DNA of 5,549 nt, taken from Rubrobacteraceae bacterium (GTDB lineage: Bacteria > Actinomycetota > Rubrobacteria > Rubrobacterales > Rubrobacteraceae). The notes under the pieces are model-generated. The model was not told the DNA's origin, did not search any database, and was given only the letters and a program-made list of their open reading frames with translations. Of this stretch, positions 1-5,266 are shown piece by piece (within the stretch, counting starts at the first letter, position 1; the number at the start of each line of letters is the position of its first letter). The DNA is taken from the NCBI GenBank assembly GCA_013698525.1, contig JACCSM010000087.1, positions 1 to 5,549 of the forward strand. Direction: 5' to 3'. Position numbers and translations under genes: made by a program.

Positions 1-1239
1 GTTCTGGCCGGCGTTATCGTCCGTATCATCTGGGGGTTGGTGATCCACCCTCCCTTCGATTACCTCTACTCGGACATGGGCGCGTACGTCGAGCGGGCCC
101 AGCGGCTCGCCGCGGGCGCCGGCCTGCAGCGCTCCGACGCCTTCTTTCCGCCGGGAACTCACATACTGCTGGCCGCCCCCATGACGCTCTTCGGTACGGA
201 ACGGGCGGGATTGTGGGTAGGGGCCATGCTGTGGTGTGCACTCTCCGCTGCGATCCCGCTCCTCGCGTGGCGGCTAGCGCGCTTGTTGCTCACCCCGGCC
301 GCCGCCGCCCTGACCGCGCTGTTCTGCGCGTTCTGGCCGCTGTACATCACCTATGGAGGGTACTTCACCTCCGAGACGCCCTCGCTGGCGTTTCTGCTCG
401 CTTCCCTCTGGGCCGGCTACTGGGCCGGCCGGCTCTCGGGCAGTCAGGCAGGCTGGCTCGGCCTAGCGGCCGGCCTGCTCGGAGGCGTAGCGGTCGCCAA
501 CCGCCCGCAACTCATCCTGAACCTCGCGGTGCTGGTTGTGCCGTTGTTGTTTCGTATCCGCCGCCAAACCATGGCCCTAACGGGCATCGTCGCCGGCAGC
601 GCGCTCATCCTGGCCGGCACCGCGTTGCACAACAGCGCGGCGGCCGGCAAACCCACTGGCCTCAGCGAGAACGCGGGCCTGAACTTCTGGATCGGACATT
701 GCGACGTCCACGACGTGACGACCACCGATCCCGTCAGGAACATCACCTTCCAATTCGGCAATCCTGTCTGGACGCAACTGGGGCGGGGCGGCACCTACTA
801 CTTCGAGGGACCCTTGGTATGGGATCAGGGGTTCTTCTACGAGATGGGCGTGCGGTGTATCGAGAGGGACGGCCTCGGTCACGTTCGAGTCCTGGCCAGG
901 AACGTCATGAACATGAGCGCCACGACGGTTCCCTGGCCGCAGGTCAATGAGGACGGGCAGCGGGGTGTGGTGCGGCTTAGCAACCTGGCGTACAGTCTTC
1001 TGCTGCCGCTGATCGTGATCGACTCCGTCTTCGTCCTCGTCCGGCGGCCCGCATCCGGCCGGTCCTCGGGGGAGGCTGTGATACTGCTCCAGCTGGCCTG
1101 CGCGTTGCTGGTGGCGATCTTCTTCTTCGGCGACCCTCGCGTGCGCAGCTCCTACGATGTCTTCGGCCTTGCCCTGCTCGCCGCGCGCGTCGCCGACCGG
1201 TTCGGCCTTGAGGAGTCAAGGGGGAAACCCGCTGAGTAG
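1..1239 (+). CDS. Membrane glycosyltransferase, GT-C fold, GT39/ArnT-like (5' end cut by window)
   Basis: Probable polyprenyl-phosphate-sugar-dependent glycosyltransferase of the cytoplasmic membrane, adding sugars to a protein, lipid or cell-wall glycan; the acceptor cannot be read from sequence. The frame is open to base 1, and the codons before the GTG at 37 encode a hydrophobic stretch (VLAGVIVRIIWG), so the gene starts outside the window and GTG 37 is not the true start. Numbering from GTG 37, an acidic first-loop motif SDMGAY (Asp13) follows that helix, as in GT-C enzymes. A second acidic motif, TSETP (Glu113), opens another helix. Hydrophobic segments lie near 57-80, 86-105, 114-131, 137-154, 157-172, 179-198, 313-337 and 346-364. 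A soluble loop spans about 199-312. The end carries GDPRVRSSYDVFGLALLA, like the GT39 C-terminal pattern of an RYR-type motif before a last helix. It stops at TAG 1237, where the Tat-signal frame overlaps it. Family level is fairly sure; substrate unknown. Confidence 0.75.
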   Translation, partial: VLAGVIVRIIWGLVIHPPFDYLYSDMGAYVERAQRLAAGAGLQRSDAFFPPGTHILLAAPMTLFGTERAGLWVGAMLWCALSAAIPLLAWRLARLLLTPAAAALTALFCAFWPLYITYGGYFTSETPSLAFLLASLWAGYWAGRLSGSQAGWLGLAAGLLGGVAVANRPQLILNLAVLVVPLLFRIRRQTMALTGIVAGSALILAGTALHNSAAAGKPTGLSENAGLNFWIGHCDVHDVTTTDPVRNITFQFGNPVWTQLGRGGTYYFEGPLVWDQGFFYEMGVRCIERDGLGHVRVLARNVMNMSATTVPWPQVNEDGQRGVVRLSNLAYSLLLPLIVIDSVFVLVRRPASGRSSGEAVILLQLACALLVAIFFFGDPRVRSSYDVFGLALLAARVADRFGLEESRGKPAE

Positions 1240-1318
1240 TGCCCTGGCCCGCAGAGATTTTTTGAAGGTGGCCGGAGGGGCGCTGCTCGGCGCCTCGGGA
1301 CTCCCTTCGGGCTCTTGA
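1208..1318 (+). pseudogene. Stump of a Tat-exported protein gene: twin-arginine signal peptide then stop
   Basis: This frame overlaps the end of the glycosyltransferase. From TTG 1208 it reads 36 codons to TGA 1316. Codons 1250-1300 give RRDFLKVAGGALLGASG, a textbook twin-arginine signal (RRxFLK) with a small-residue hydrophobic core. Such signals send folded, often cofactor-binding or lipid-anchored, proteins through the TatABC translocase. Here the frame ends six codons later (LPSGS, stop), before any mature domain. Reading past the stop to the next one near 1400 gives nothing I recognise. I infer a gene whose body was lost by deletion or rearrangement, leaving its 5' end. The start is uncertain: TTG 1208 has no clear ribosome site, while CTG 1232 lies behind a G-rich AAGGGGG stretch. 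A single-base sequencing error or a frameshift is another explanation, but no continuation is visible in the other two forward frames. Confidence 0.6.
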
Positions 1319-1363
1319 TCTCTCGGGCACGGTAGACTCAATCCAATTGAAATAATGGCAGCA

Positions 1364-1414
1364 GTGGTTTATACACCACAAGGACGTCCTCCGCGACGAT
1401 AGATGTGTCGGAGG
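1364..1414. repeat. Cluster of inverted repeats in the topA upstream gap
   Basis: Three dyad elements lie side by side. GTGGT (1364-1368) and ACCAC (1375-1379) flank a 6-base loop. AGGACGTCCT (1381-1390) is a perfect 10-base palindrome. CCTCC (1388-1392) pairs with GGAGG (1410-1414), and the stem continues as GAC (1395-1397) with GTC (1407-1409) after a 2-base bulge. No T-run follows, so this is not a standard intrinsic terminator. They could be a protein-binding site or part of a structured leader RNA if transcription starts upstream; short dyads like these can also occur by chance in GC-rich DNA. Confidence 0.4.
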
Positions 1415-1478
1415 TCTGCGCGCAATAGCTAGGATGGGAGGGTATGCTGCAGCGTCACAGCAGAGACCAGGCACGATC

Positions 1479-1511
1479 CTTCGAGAACAGGGACGCTTCG
1501 AAGAACAAGGG
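1479..1511 (+). repeat. Imperfect tandem direct repeat, 17-base spacing
   Basis: CTTCGAGAACAGGG (1479-1492) recurs as CTTCGAAGAACAAGGG (1496-1511). The second copy differs by one inserted A and one G-to-A change. The 17-base offset is about one and a half helical turns. It could be a pair of operator half-sites for a topA regulator or a small duplication scar. It lies 50-80 bases before the topA start. Confidence 0.35.
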
Positions 1512-1546
1512 CTTGCTATCTGCCAACAAGATGCTCTTTGTCGGTG

Positions 1547-1552
1547 TAAAAT
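1547..1552 (+). promoter_or_regulatory. Candidate -10 box for a leaderless topA transcript
   Basis: TAAAAT at 1547-1552 matches the TAnnnT pattern of a sigma-70-type -10 element in a locally AT-rich patch. The best -35 match is weak (CCAACA at 1523-1528, 18-base spacer). Transcription would start around 1559-1562, at or just before the topA ATG. No Shine-Dalgarno sequence lies between this box and the ATG. Both facts fit a leaderless mRNA, which is common in actinobacteria. This is inference from position and motif only. Confidence 0.3.
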
Positions 1553-1561
1553 GGTAACAAG

Positions 1562-3661
1562 ATGCGACTAATTATCTCCGAGAAAGCAAATACTGCGAAG
1601 AAGATCGCCCAGTTCCTCTCTGAAGGAACTGTCAGGGAAGGCAAGCACCGCTCCGTGCCGCACCACACGTTTACGTGGAAGGGGGAGGAGACGGTCTCGG
1701 TCGGCCTGAAGGGGCACGTCCTCAACCCGGAGTATCCCGAGGAATACTCCAACTGGCAGAAAGTAGAGCCGCGGGAGCTCATAGACGCAGAGATCCTGAA
1801 GTCCGTCTCGGAGAAGGGCGTGGCCCAGGCCGTAACGTCGCTCTCGAAGAAGGCGGACAGGGTGGTCATCGCAACGGACTTCGATCGTGAGGGGGAGTTG
1901 ATCGGCGTCGAAGCCCTCTCCCTGGTCTTCGAGGCGAACCCGAAGCTCATGGACCACGTCGAGCGCGCCCGCTTCTCCGCCCTCACGCCGGGCGAGGTCG
2001 GCCGCGCCTTCGACGAGCTAATGGAAGTATCCAACGACCTGGCCGACGCCGGCGAGGCGCGGCAAGACATAGACCTGATCTGGGGCGCTACCCTGACCCG
2101 CTGGGTCTCACGCGCCACAAAGCGCTACGGGAGCGCCTTCCTCTCCGTGGGACGCGTCCAGTCACCGACGCTCGTCCTCATAGCCGACCGCGAGCGCGAG
2201 CGGCGGGCTTTCCTCCCCGAGCCTTACTGGGAGCTTGAAGTAGATCTGAGGAACGGCGAGCCGTTCACCGTCCGCCACCAGACCGACCGCTTCAAAGAAG
2301 AGGCGAGGGCCAGGAATGCCTACGAGAACGTCGCCGACACCGCTACGGTCGTGGATGTCCAGCAGAAATCAGCGACCCGCAAGCCTCCAGCGCCGTTCAA
2401 TACGACAGCCTTCCTGACGGCGGCCGCCAACATCGGGATCAGCCCCTCCAGGGCGGCCCGCATAGCCGAGGACCTTTACACTGACGGCTACATCTCCTAT
2501 CCGAGGACGGACAACACCGTCTACCCGCGCTCGCTCGACCTGCGCGAGGTGCTCGGGTACCTGGGTGGCGTCGAAGGAGTCGGGCAGCACGCCGAGAGGC
2601 TGCTCTCTCAAGACAATCTCTCGCCCACGCGCGGGAAGAAGGAGACGACGGACCACCCCCCGATCTACCCGACCGGCTACGCGTCGAAGGAGTCGATGCG
2701 GGACGACCGGTGGAAGATCTATCAGCTCGTGGTAAGGCGCTTCCTCGCCACCCTCTCCGGCCCAGCGAAGACGCTGCGCACGACGCTGCGCTTCGACTCT
2801 GGCGGCGAGCCGCTCGTCACTGGCGGGACGGTCCTCACGGAGGAGGGCTGGCTCGGCGTCTACCCGTACAGTCGGCGCGCGGACGAGGAGATCCCGAACC
2901 TCTCAGAAGGCGACGTCGTGGAGGTCATCGGTAAAGAGATCCTCTCGAAGGAGACCCAGCCTCCTGGCCGCTACGGCGCAGGCCGCCTGATAAACGTGAT
3001 GGAAGACCTCGGGCTCGGCACAAAGGCCACGCGCCCGAACATCATCCAGAACCTCTACGACCGCGGCTACGTCCACGACGATCCGCTGGTCCCGACCGAG
3101 AAGGGCATGGCCGTGGCGCAGGCCTTGACGGACTTCGCCTCCGAGATAGCCTCGCACGAGATGACCGCCGAGCTCGAGCGGAGCATGGATGAGATCTCCG
3201 AGGGCAGGATCAGCAAGGCGTCCGTCGTCGACTCATCGCGCGACGTGCTTCGTAGGGTCTACGATCACCTGCAGGACTCCGAGACCGAGTTCGCGGATAT
3301 CGTGTGGGAGGGCATTAGGACCGACGAGACCATAGGCAAGTGTCCGGAGAGCAGCCACGACCTGATCATCCGCCGCAACCGTAAGAGCCGCAAGCGCTTT
3401 GTCGGCTGCACGGGCTACCCCGACTGCCATGTCACCTACCCGCTCCCGCAGCGGGGTGAGATAATACCCCTGGGTACCCAGTGCGACGCCTGCGGCTCCC
3501 CGGAGATAAAGGTACTTGGAGGGAAGCGTCCCTGGGTGACATGTATTAATATGGACTGCCCGAAGAAGCAGGAGCAGCGTGAGGCCGCCGAGAAGGCGAA
3601 AGAGGGGGGTGAGGGCTCATCGACACGGAGCGCCCAGGAACTTCAGAAGTCCACCACATAG
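1562..3661 (+). CDS. topA: Type IA DNA topoisomerase, archaeal/TopIII-like, in the topA position
   Basis: This enzyme relaxes negative supercoils by cutting one DNA strand, forming a 5'-phosphotyrosine link, passing the other strand and resealing. It has 699 residues. The TOPRIM domain begins at the first residue with the conserved Glu (SEK, Glu7) and carries ATDFDREGELI (Asp106, Asp108, Glu110) for magnesium. The cleavage core spans about 150-560, with SVGRVQSPTL at 195-204 and the active site GYISYPRTDN (Tyr313, Arg315). Two zinc-ribbon modules follow: Cys594/His599/Cys616/Cys622 and Cys641/Cys644/Cys661/Cys666, then a charged tail of about 30 residues. Bacterial TopA normally starts like LVIVESPAKAKTI, has DPDREGEAIAWH and an active site like TYMRTDS. 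This protein has the SEK, DFDREGELIG and SYPRTDN forms usual in archaeal TopA and topoisomerase III. ATG 1562 is chosen because the TOPRIM strand starts immediately; no Shine-Dalgarno site precedes it. A TopIII label is possible, but the zinc ribbons and the tmk-holB neighbourhood favour topA. Confidence 0.9.
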   Translation: MRLIISEKANTAKKIAQFLSEGTVREGKHRSVPHHTFTWKGEETVSVGLKGHVLNPEYPEEYSNWQKVEPRELIDAEILKSVSEKGVAQAVTSLSKKADRVVIATDFDREGELIGVEALSLVFEANPKLMDHVERARFSALTPGEVGRAFDELMEVSNDLADAGEARQDIDLIWGATLTRWVSRATKRYGSAFLSVGRVQSPTLVLIADRERERRAFLPEPYWELEVDLRNGEPFTVRHQTDRFKEEARARNAYENVADTATVVDVQQKSATRKPPAPFNTTAFLTAAANIGISPSRAARIAEDLYTDGYISYPRTDNTVYPRSLDLREVLGYLGGVEGVGQHAERLLSQDNLSPTRGKKETTDHPPIYPTGYASKESMRDDRWKIYQLVVRRFLATLSGPAKTLRTTLRFDSGGEPLVTGGTVLTEEGWLGVYPYSRRADEEIPNLSEGDVVEVIGKEILSKETQPPGRYGAGRLINVMEDLGLGTKATRPNIIQNLYDRGYVHDDPLVPTEKGMAVAQALTDFASEIASHEMTAELERSMDEISEGRISKASVVDSSRDVLRRVYDHLQDSETEFADIVWEGIRTDETIGKCPESSHDLIIRRNRKSRKRFVGCTGYPDCHVTYPLPQRGEIIPLGTQCDACGSPEIKVLGGKRPWVTCINMDCPKKQEQREAAEKAKEGGEGSSTRSAQELQKSTT

Positions 3662-3792
3662 AGAGCAGGCTCGACCTCGACCTCGTCGACGAGCCCCCTT
3701 TCTACCGACCTTCTGCATATATCCGCGTGACCGGATACCTTATCCTCCTCGCCATCGTCGCCGTGGTCTGGTATTCTGCCGTATATAGTTAA
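3619..3792 (+). CDS. Possible small single-helix membrane protein overlapping the topA end; start codon abnormal
   Basis: A frame different from topA is open from 3613 to TAA 3790. Its C-terminal part reads as an acidic stretch (RLDLDLVDEPPFYRPSAY), then a charged turn and one strong membrane helix (GYLILLAIVAVVWYSAVYS). Codons after the topA stop are mostly G or C at the third position and favour GAC/CTC/GTC, as in real genes here. No homologue comes to mind. The difficulty is the start: there is no ATG, GTG or TTG before GTG 3727, which would give only a 21-residue helix. The in-frame ATC at 3619 sits 6 bases after GGGGGTGA (3605-3612), a close match to the anti-Shine-Dalgarno complement, and would give 57 residues. 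A single lost base that would link it to GTG 3609 is another explanation. The 40-base overlap with topA suggests translational coupling if real. Confidence 0.35.
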   Translation: MDTERPGTSEVHHIESRLDLDLVDEPPFYRPSAYIRVTGYLILLAIVAVVWYSAVYS

Positions 3793-3820
3793 GTTGAGTG
3801 AAGATACTGTTAATAGGTGA
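3784..3820 (+). promoter_or_regulatory. AT-rich leader with candidate promoter box and ribosome site for the C26 hydrolase gene
   Basis: The only markedly AT-rich stretch in the right half lies directly before the hydrolase gene. TATAGT (3784-3789) is one base from the -10 consensus and would give a leader of about 30 bases. TTGAGT (3794-3799) resembles a -35 element but has no well-spaced -10 partner, because TAATAG at 3811 is too close. AGGTGA (3815-3820) is a good Shine-Dalgarno sequence 7 bases before TTG 3828, and it decides that start. The ribosome site is fairly sure; the promoter is weakly supported. Confidence 0.35.
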
Positions 3821-3827
3821 GTAGAGC

Positions 3828-4592
3828 TTGCCCCCGATCATAGGCATAACGGCGACGTTGAAAGAGGATGTGGACGCGGTTGCGGAGCGGCCGTTGGGCA
3901 GATTCGTGAGGGCCGACCTCGACTACGTCGAGGGCGTCGCGGGGGCCGGGGGCGCACCCGTGGTATTACCGCCGGCGGGGGATGAGAGGGCTGCTGAGGC
4001 GGTTATCCAAAGCCTCGACGGCCTACTCTTGAGCGGCGGGAGCGACCTGGACCCGCACTACTACGGCGAGGAGCCTATGCCCGAGCTTGGGGTAACGCTC
4101 CCCGAAAGGGATGCTTTCGAGATGGCGCTGGTCGGGCTGGCCCTTCGGCGTGGGATACCGGTTTTCGGGATCTGCAGGGGGATGCAGGTCCTGAACGTGG
4201 CCCTTGGCGGGACGCTGTACCAGGACCTTCCTTCGCAGTGGGAGCGGGATCTGCTCAAGCACAGGCAGGACACCCCCAAGTGGCAGCCCACGCACGAGGT
4301 AAGGGTCAGGGACGGGTCCTACATTGCGGAGGTCATGGGCCGCGAATCGGTAAAGGTCAACTCTTACCACCATCAAGGGGTAAGAGCCCTCGCTGAAGGG
4401 CTGGTCGTTACCGGCCGTTCCTCGGATGGGGTGGTGGAGGCCGTCGAGGCTGTAGACCTCTCCGAGCGGTGGCTGCTCGGCGTCCAGTGGCACGCCGAGG
4501 CGATGCGCGGCGCCGGTCCGCAGCAGGAGAGGCTCTTCGAAGCGCACGTCTCGGCGGCGGAGCGGCACGCCCTGCGCAGGGCCGCTGCCTAA
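3828..4592 (+). CDS. Peptidase C26 / gamma-glutamyl-GABA hydrolase-like class I glutamine amidotransferase
   Basis: A cytoplasmic hydrolase of the PuuD-type family, which cleaves gamma-glutamyl amide bonds. Known members act on gamma-glutamyl-GABA in putrescine breakdown or on related gamma-glutamyl compounds; the substrate here is unknown. It has 254 residues, normal for the family. It opens with IIGITA (4-9). SGGSDLDPHYYG (69-80) is the family's oxyanion-side loop. The nucleophile elbow is GICRGMQ (114-120, Cys116), followed by NVALGGTLYQDL. VNSYHHQGV (177-185) and GVQWHAE (218-224) supply His222 and Glu224, so the Cys-His-Glu triad is intact. In the last motif Ala replaces the more common Pro of WHPE. 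The TTG start is supported by AGGTGA 7 bases upstream and by the motif near the N-terminus. There is no signal peptide or membrane segment. No polyamine or glutamylation genes are visible nearby, so the replication-gene setting does not explain its job. I avoid naming it puuD. Confidence 0.85.
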   Translation: MPPIIGITATLKEDVDAVAERPLGRFVRADLDYVEGVAGAGGAPVVLPPAGDERAAEAVIQSLDGLLLSGGSDLDPHYYGEEPMPELGVTLPERDAFEMALVGLALRRGIPVFGICRGMQVLNVALGGTLYQDLPSQWERDLLKHRQDTPKWQPTHEVRVRDGSYIAEVMGRESVKVNSYHHQGVRALAEGLVVTGRSSDGVVEAVEAVDLSERWLLGVQWHAEAMRGAGPQQERLFEAHVSAAERHALRRAAA

Positions 4593-4594
4593 CC

Positions 4595-4599
4595 GGAGG
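4595..4599 (+). promoter_or_regulatory. Strong Shine-Dalgarno sequence without a start codon at the right distance
   Basis: GGAGG lies two bases after the stop of the hydrolase gene, exactly where a ribosome site for the next gene (tmk) would be. Within 4-15 bases downstream there is no ATG, GTG, TTG or CTG in the tmk frame; the codons from 4604 read GCC, GCG, CAG, ACC. Either the site is accidental, or a start codon has been lost by mutation or sequence error. Confidence 0.4.
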
Positions 4600-4636
4600 G
4601 CCCGCCGCGCAGACCCGGCAAGCTACACCCAGGGGC

Positions 4637-5266
4637 ATCTTCGTAACGATCGAGGGCCCCGATTTCTCCGGCAAGTCCACCCTTGTAAGCGCCATCAGAC
4701 CACTGCTCACGGGTTCGGAACCTTCGACACACTTTGCCCGCGAGCCCGGCGGTACCCCGGCGGCCGAGATCATCAGGGGGGTCGTCCTGGACCCTGAGGT
4801 GGAGATGGATGCGTGGACGGAGGCTTACCTGTACGCGGCGGCCCGCGCCGACCACGTAAGGGGGGCCATACTCCCGCGTCTCGAAGCTGGCGAGAACGTG
4901 CTTTGCGAGCGGTACCTGGACTCGAGCCTCGCCTACCAGGGCTTCGGAAGGGGCCTCGGCGTCGAGGCGGTACGATCTCTGAACGCCTACGCCGTCGGGA
5001 CCGTAGTGCCAGACAGGACTTTCTACCTGCGTCTCGACCAGGATGAGAGGGAGAGGCGGGCCAGGGAGCTCGGGGCGCCTCCCGATAGGATAGAAGCGGT
5101 AGGGGCAGAGTTCATGCGGCGCGTCGAGGAGGGTTTCGAGGAGCTGGCGCGTCTCGAGTCAGGGAGGATCGAAGTCCTCGACGCCTCACTCTTGGCGAGG
5201 GACCTCGCCGGGGTGGTGGTGGGTAGGATGCGCGACCTGCAATATACTCGTGAGGCTGATGGCTGA
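4637..5266 (+). CDS. tmk: Thymidylate kinase (dTMP kinase); start codon unresolved
   Basis: Phosphorylates dTMP to dTDP with ATP in the cytoplasm, the step that both de novo and salvage dTTP synthesis need. Counting from ATC 4637, the protein has 209 residues, the usual length. It has the P-loop EGPDFSGKST (6-15), the dTMP-binding REPGGT (35-40), CERYLDSSLAYQG (90-102), equal to the DR(Y/F/H) motif with Glu for Asp, and an arginine-rich lid around 138-152. The P-loop has Phe-Ser where type I enzymes carry a basic residue, so with its basic lid it looks like a type II enzyme. The start is odd. Conserved sequence begins at IFVTIEG, where relatives have Met, but the codon is ATC. The nearest in-frame GTGs (4469, 4487) lie over 100 bases inside the previous gene and would add an Ala/Arg/Gly-rich tail that looks like out-of-frame translation. 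It ends overlapping holB in ATGGCTGA, so the two are probably coupled. Identity is sure; the start is not. Confidence 0.9.
   Translation: MFVTIEGPDFSGKSTLVSAIRPLLTGSEPSTHFAREPGGTPAAEIIRGVVLDPEVEMDAWTEAYLYAAARADHVRGAILPRLEAGENVLCERYLDSSLAYQGFGRGLGVEAVRSLNAYAVGTVVPDRTFYLRLDQDERERRARELGAPPDRIEAVGAEFMRRVEEGFEELARLESGRIEVLDASLLARDLAGVVVGRMRDLQYTREADG

Larger units (their letters stand above)
1319..1561. other. Intergenic gap upstream of topA with repeats; no convincing gene
   Basis: These 243 bases lie between the Tat stump and topA and are visibly less GC-rich than the flanking genes, especially 1340-1380 and 1500-1561. One plus-strand frame stays open from 1356 to 1571, with ATG at 1434 (45 codons). 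It has no recognisable product and ordinary-looking random composition, and it runs into the start of topA, so I do not call it. The gap holds a short hairpin (1364-1379), a 10-base palindrome (1381-1390), a bulged hairpin (1388-1414), an imperfect 17-base-spaced direct repeat (1479-1511) and a perfect 10-base repeat, one copy of which includes the topA start. It probably contains the topA promoter and may contain the junction of an old deletion. Confidence 0.6.

Noticed and set aside
977..1474. Minus-strand open frame of 165 codons opposite the glycosyltransferase end and the gap.
   Set aside because: Its C-terminal half is Arg/Ala/Gly-rich in the way antisense of high-GC coding DNA always is, and the N-terminal part matches nothing known.
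1356..1571. Plus-strand open frame across the gap, with ATG at 1434 giving 45 residues.
   Set aside because: No recognisable product, no ribosome site, composition unlike neighbouring genes, and it runs into the topA start in another frame.
1516..2118. Minus-strand open frame of 200 codons within the topoisomerase gene.
   Set aside because: Lies opposite the strongly conserved TOPRIM domain; Ser/Arg-rich translation is typical of an antisense shadow.
3682..3693. Perfect 12-base palindrome CTCGTCGACGAG as a possible operator.
   Set aside because: It falls within the repeated CTCGAC codon pattern of the overlapping small frame and is easily made by high-GC codons; no second copy is nearby.
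3668..3703. Terminator-like GC hairpin after topA: GGCTCG (3668-3673) with CGAGCC (3690-3695), followed by CCCTTTCT.
   Set aside because: The loop is long, the stem is only 6 pairs, and the T-run is weak. The same bases form the gene-like small membrane frame, whose repeated Asp-Leu codons explain the symmetry.
3579..3788. Plus-strand 69-codon open frame spanning the topA end.
   Set aside because: Arg/Pro-rich translation with no hydrophobic or domain pattern; the neighbouring frame over the same bases looks far more like coding sequence.
4469..4636. An N-terminal extension of tmk from GTG 4469.
   Set aside because: The extra 56 residues are Arg/Ala/Gly-rich, overlap the hydrolase gene by 124 bases, and look like out-of-frame translation of that gene rather than a domain.
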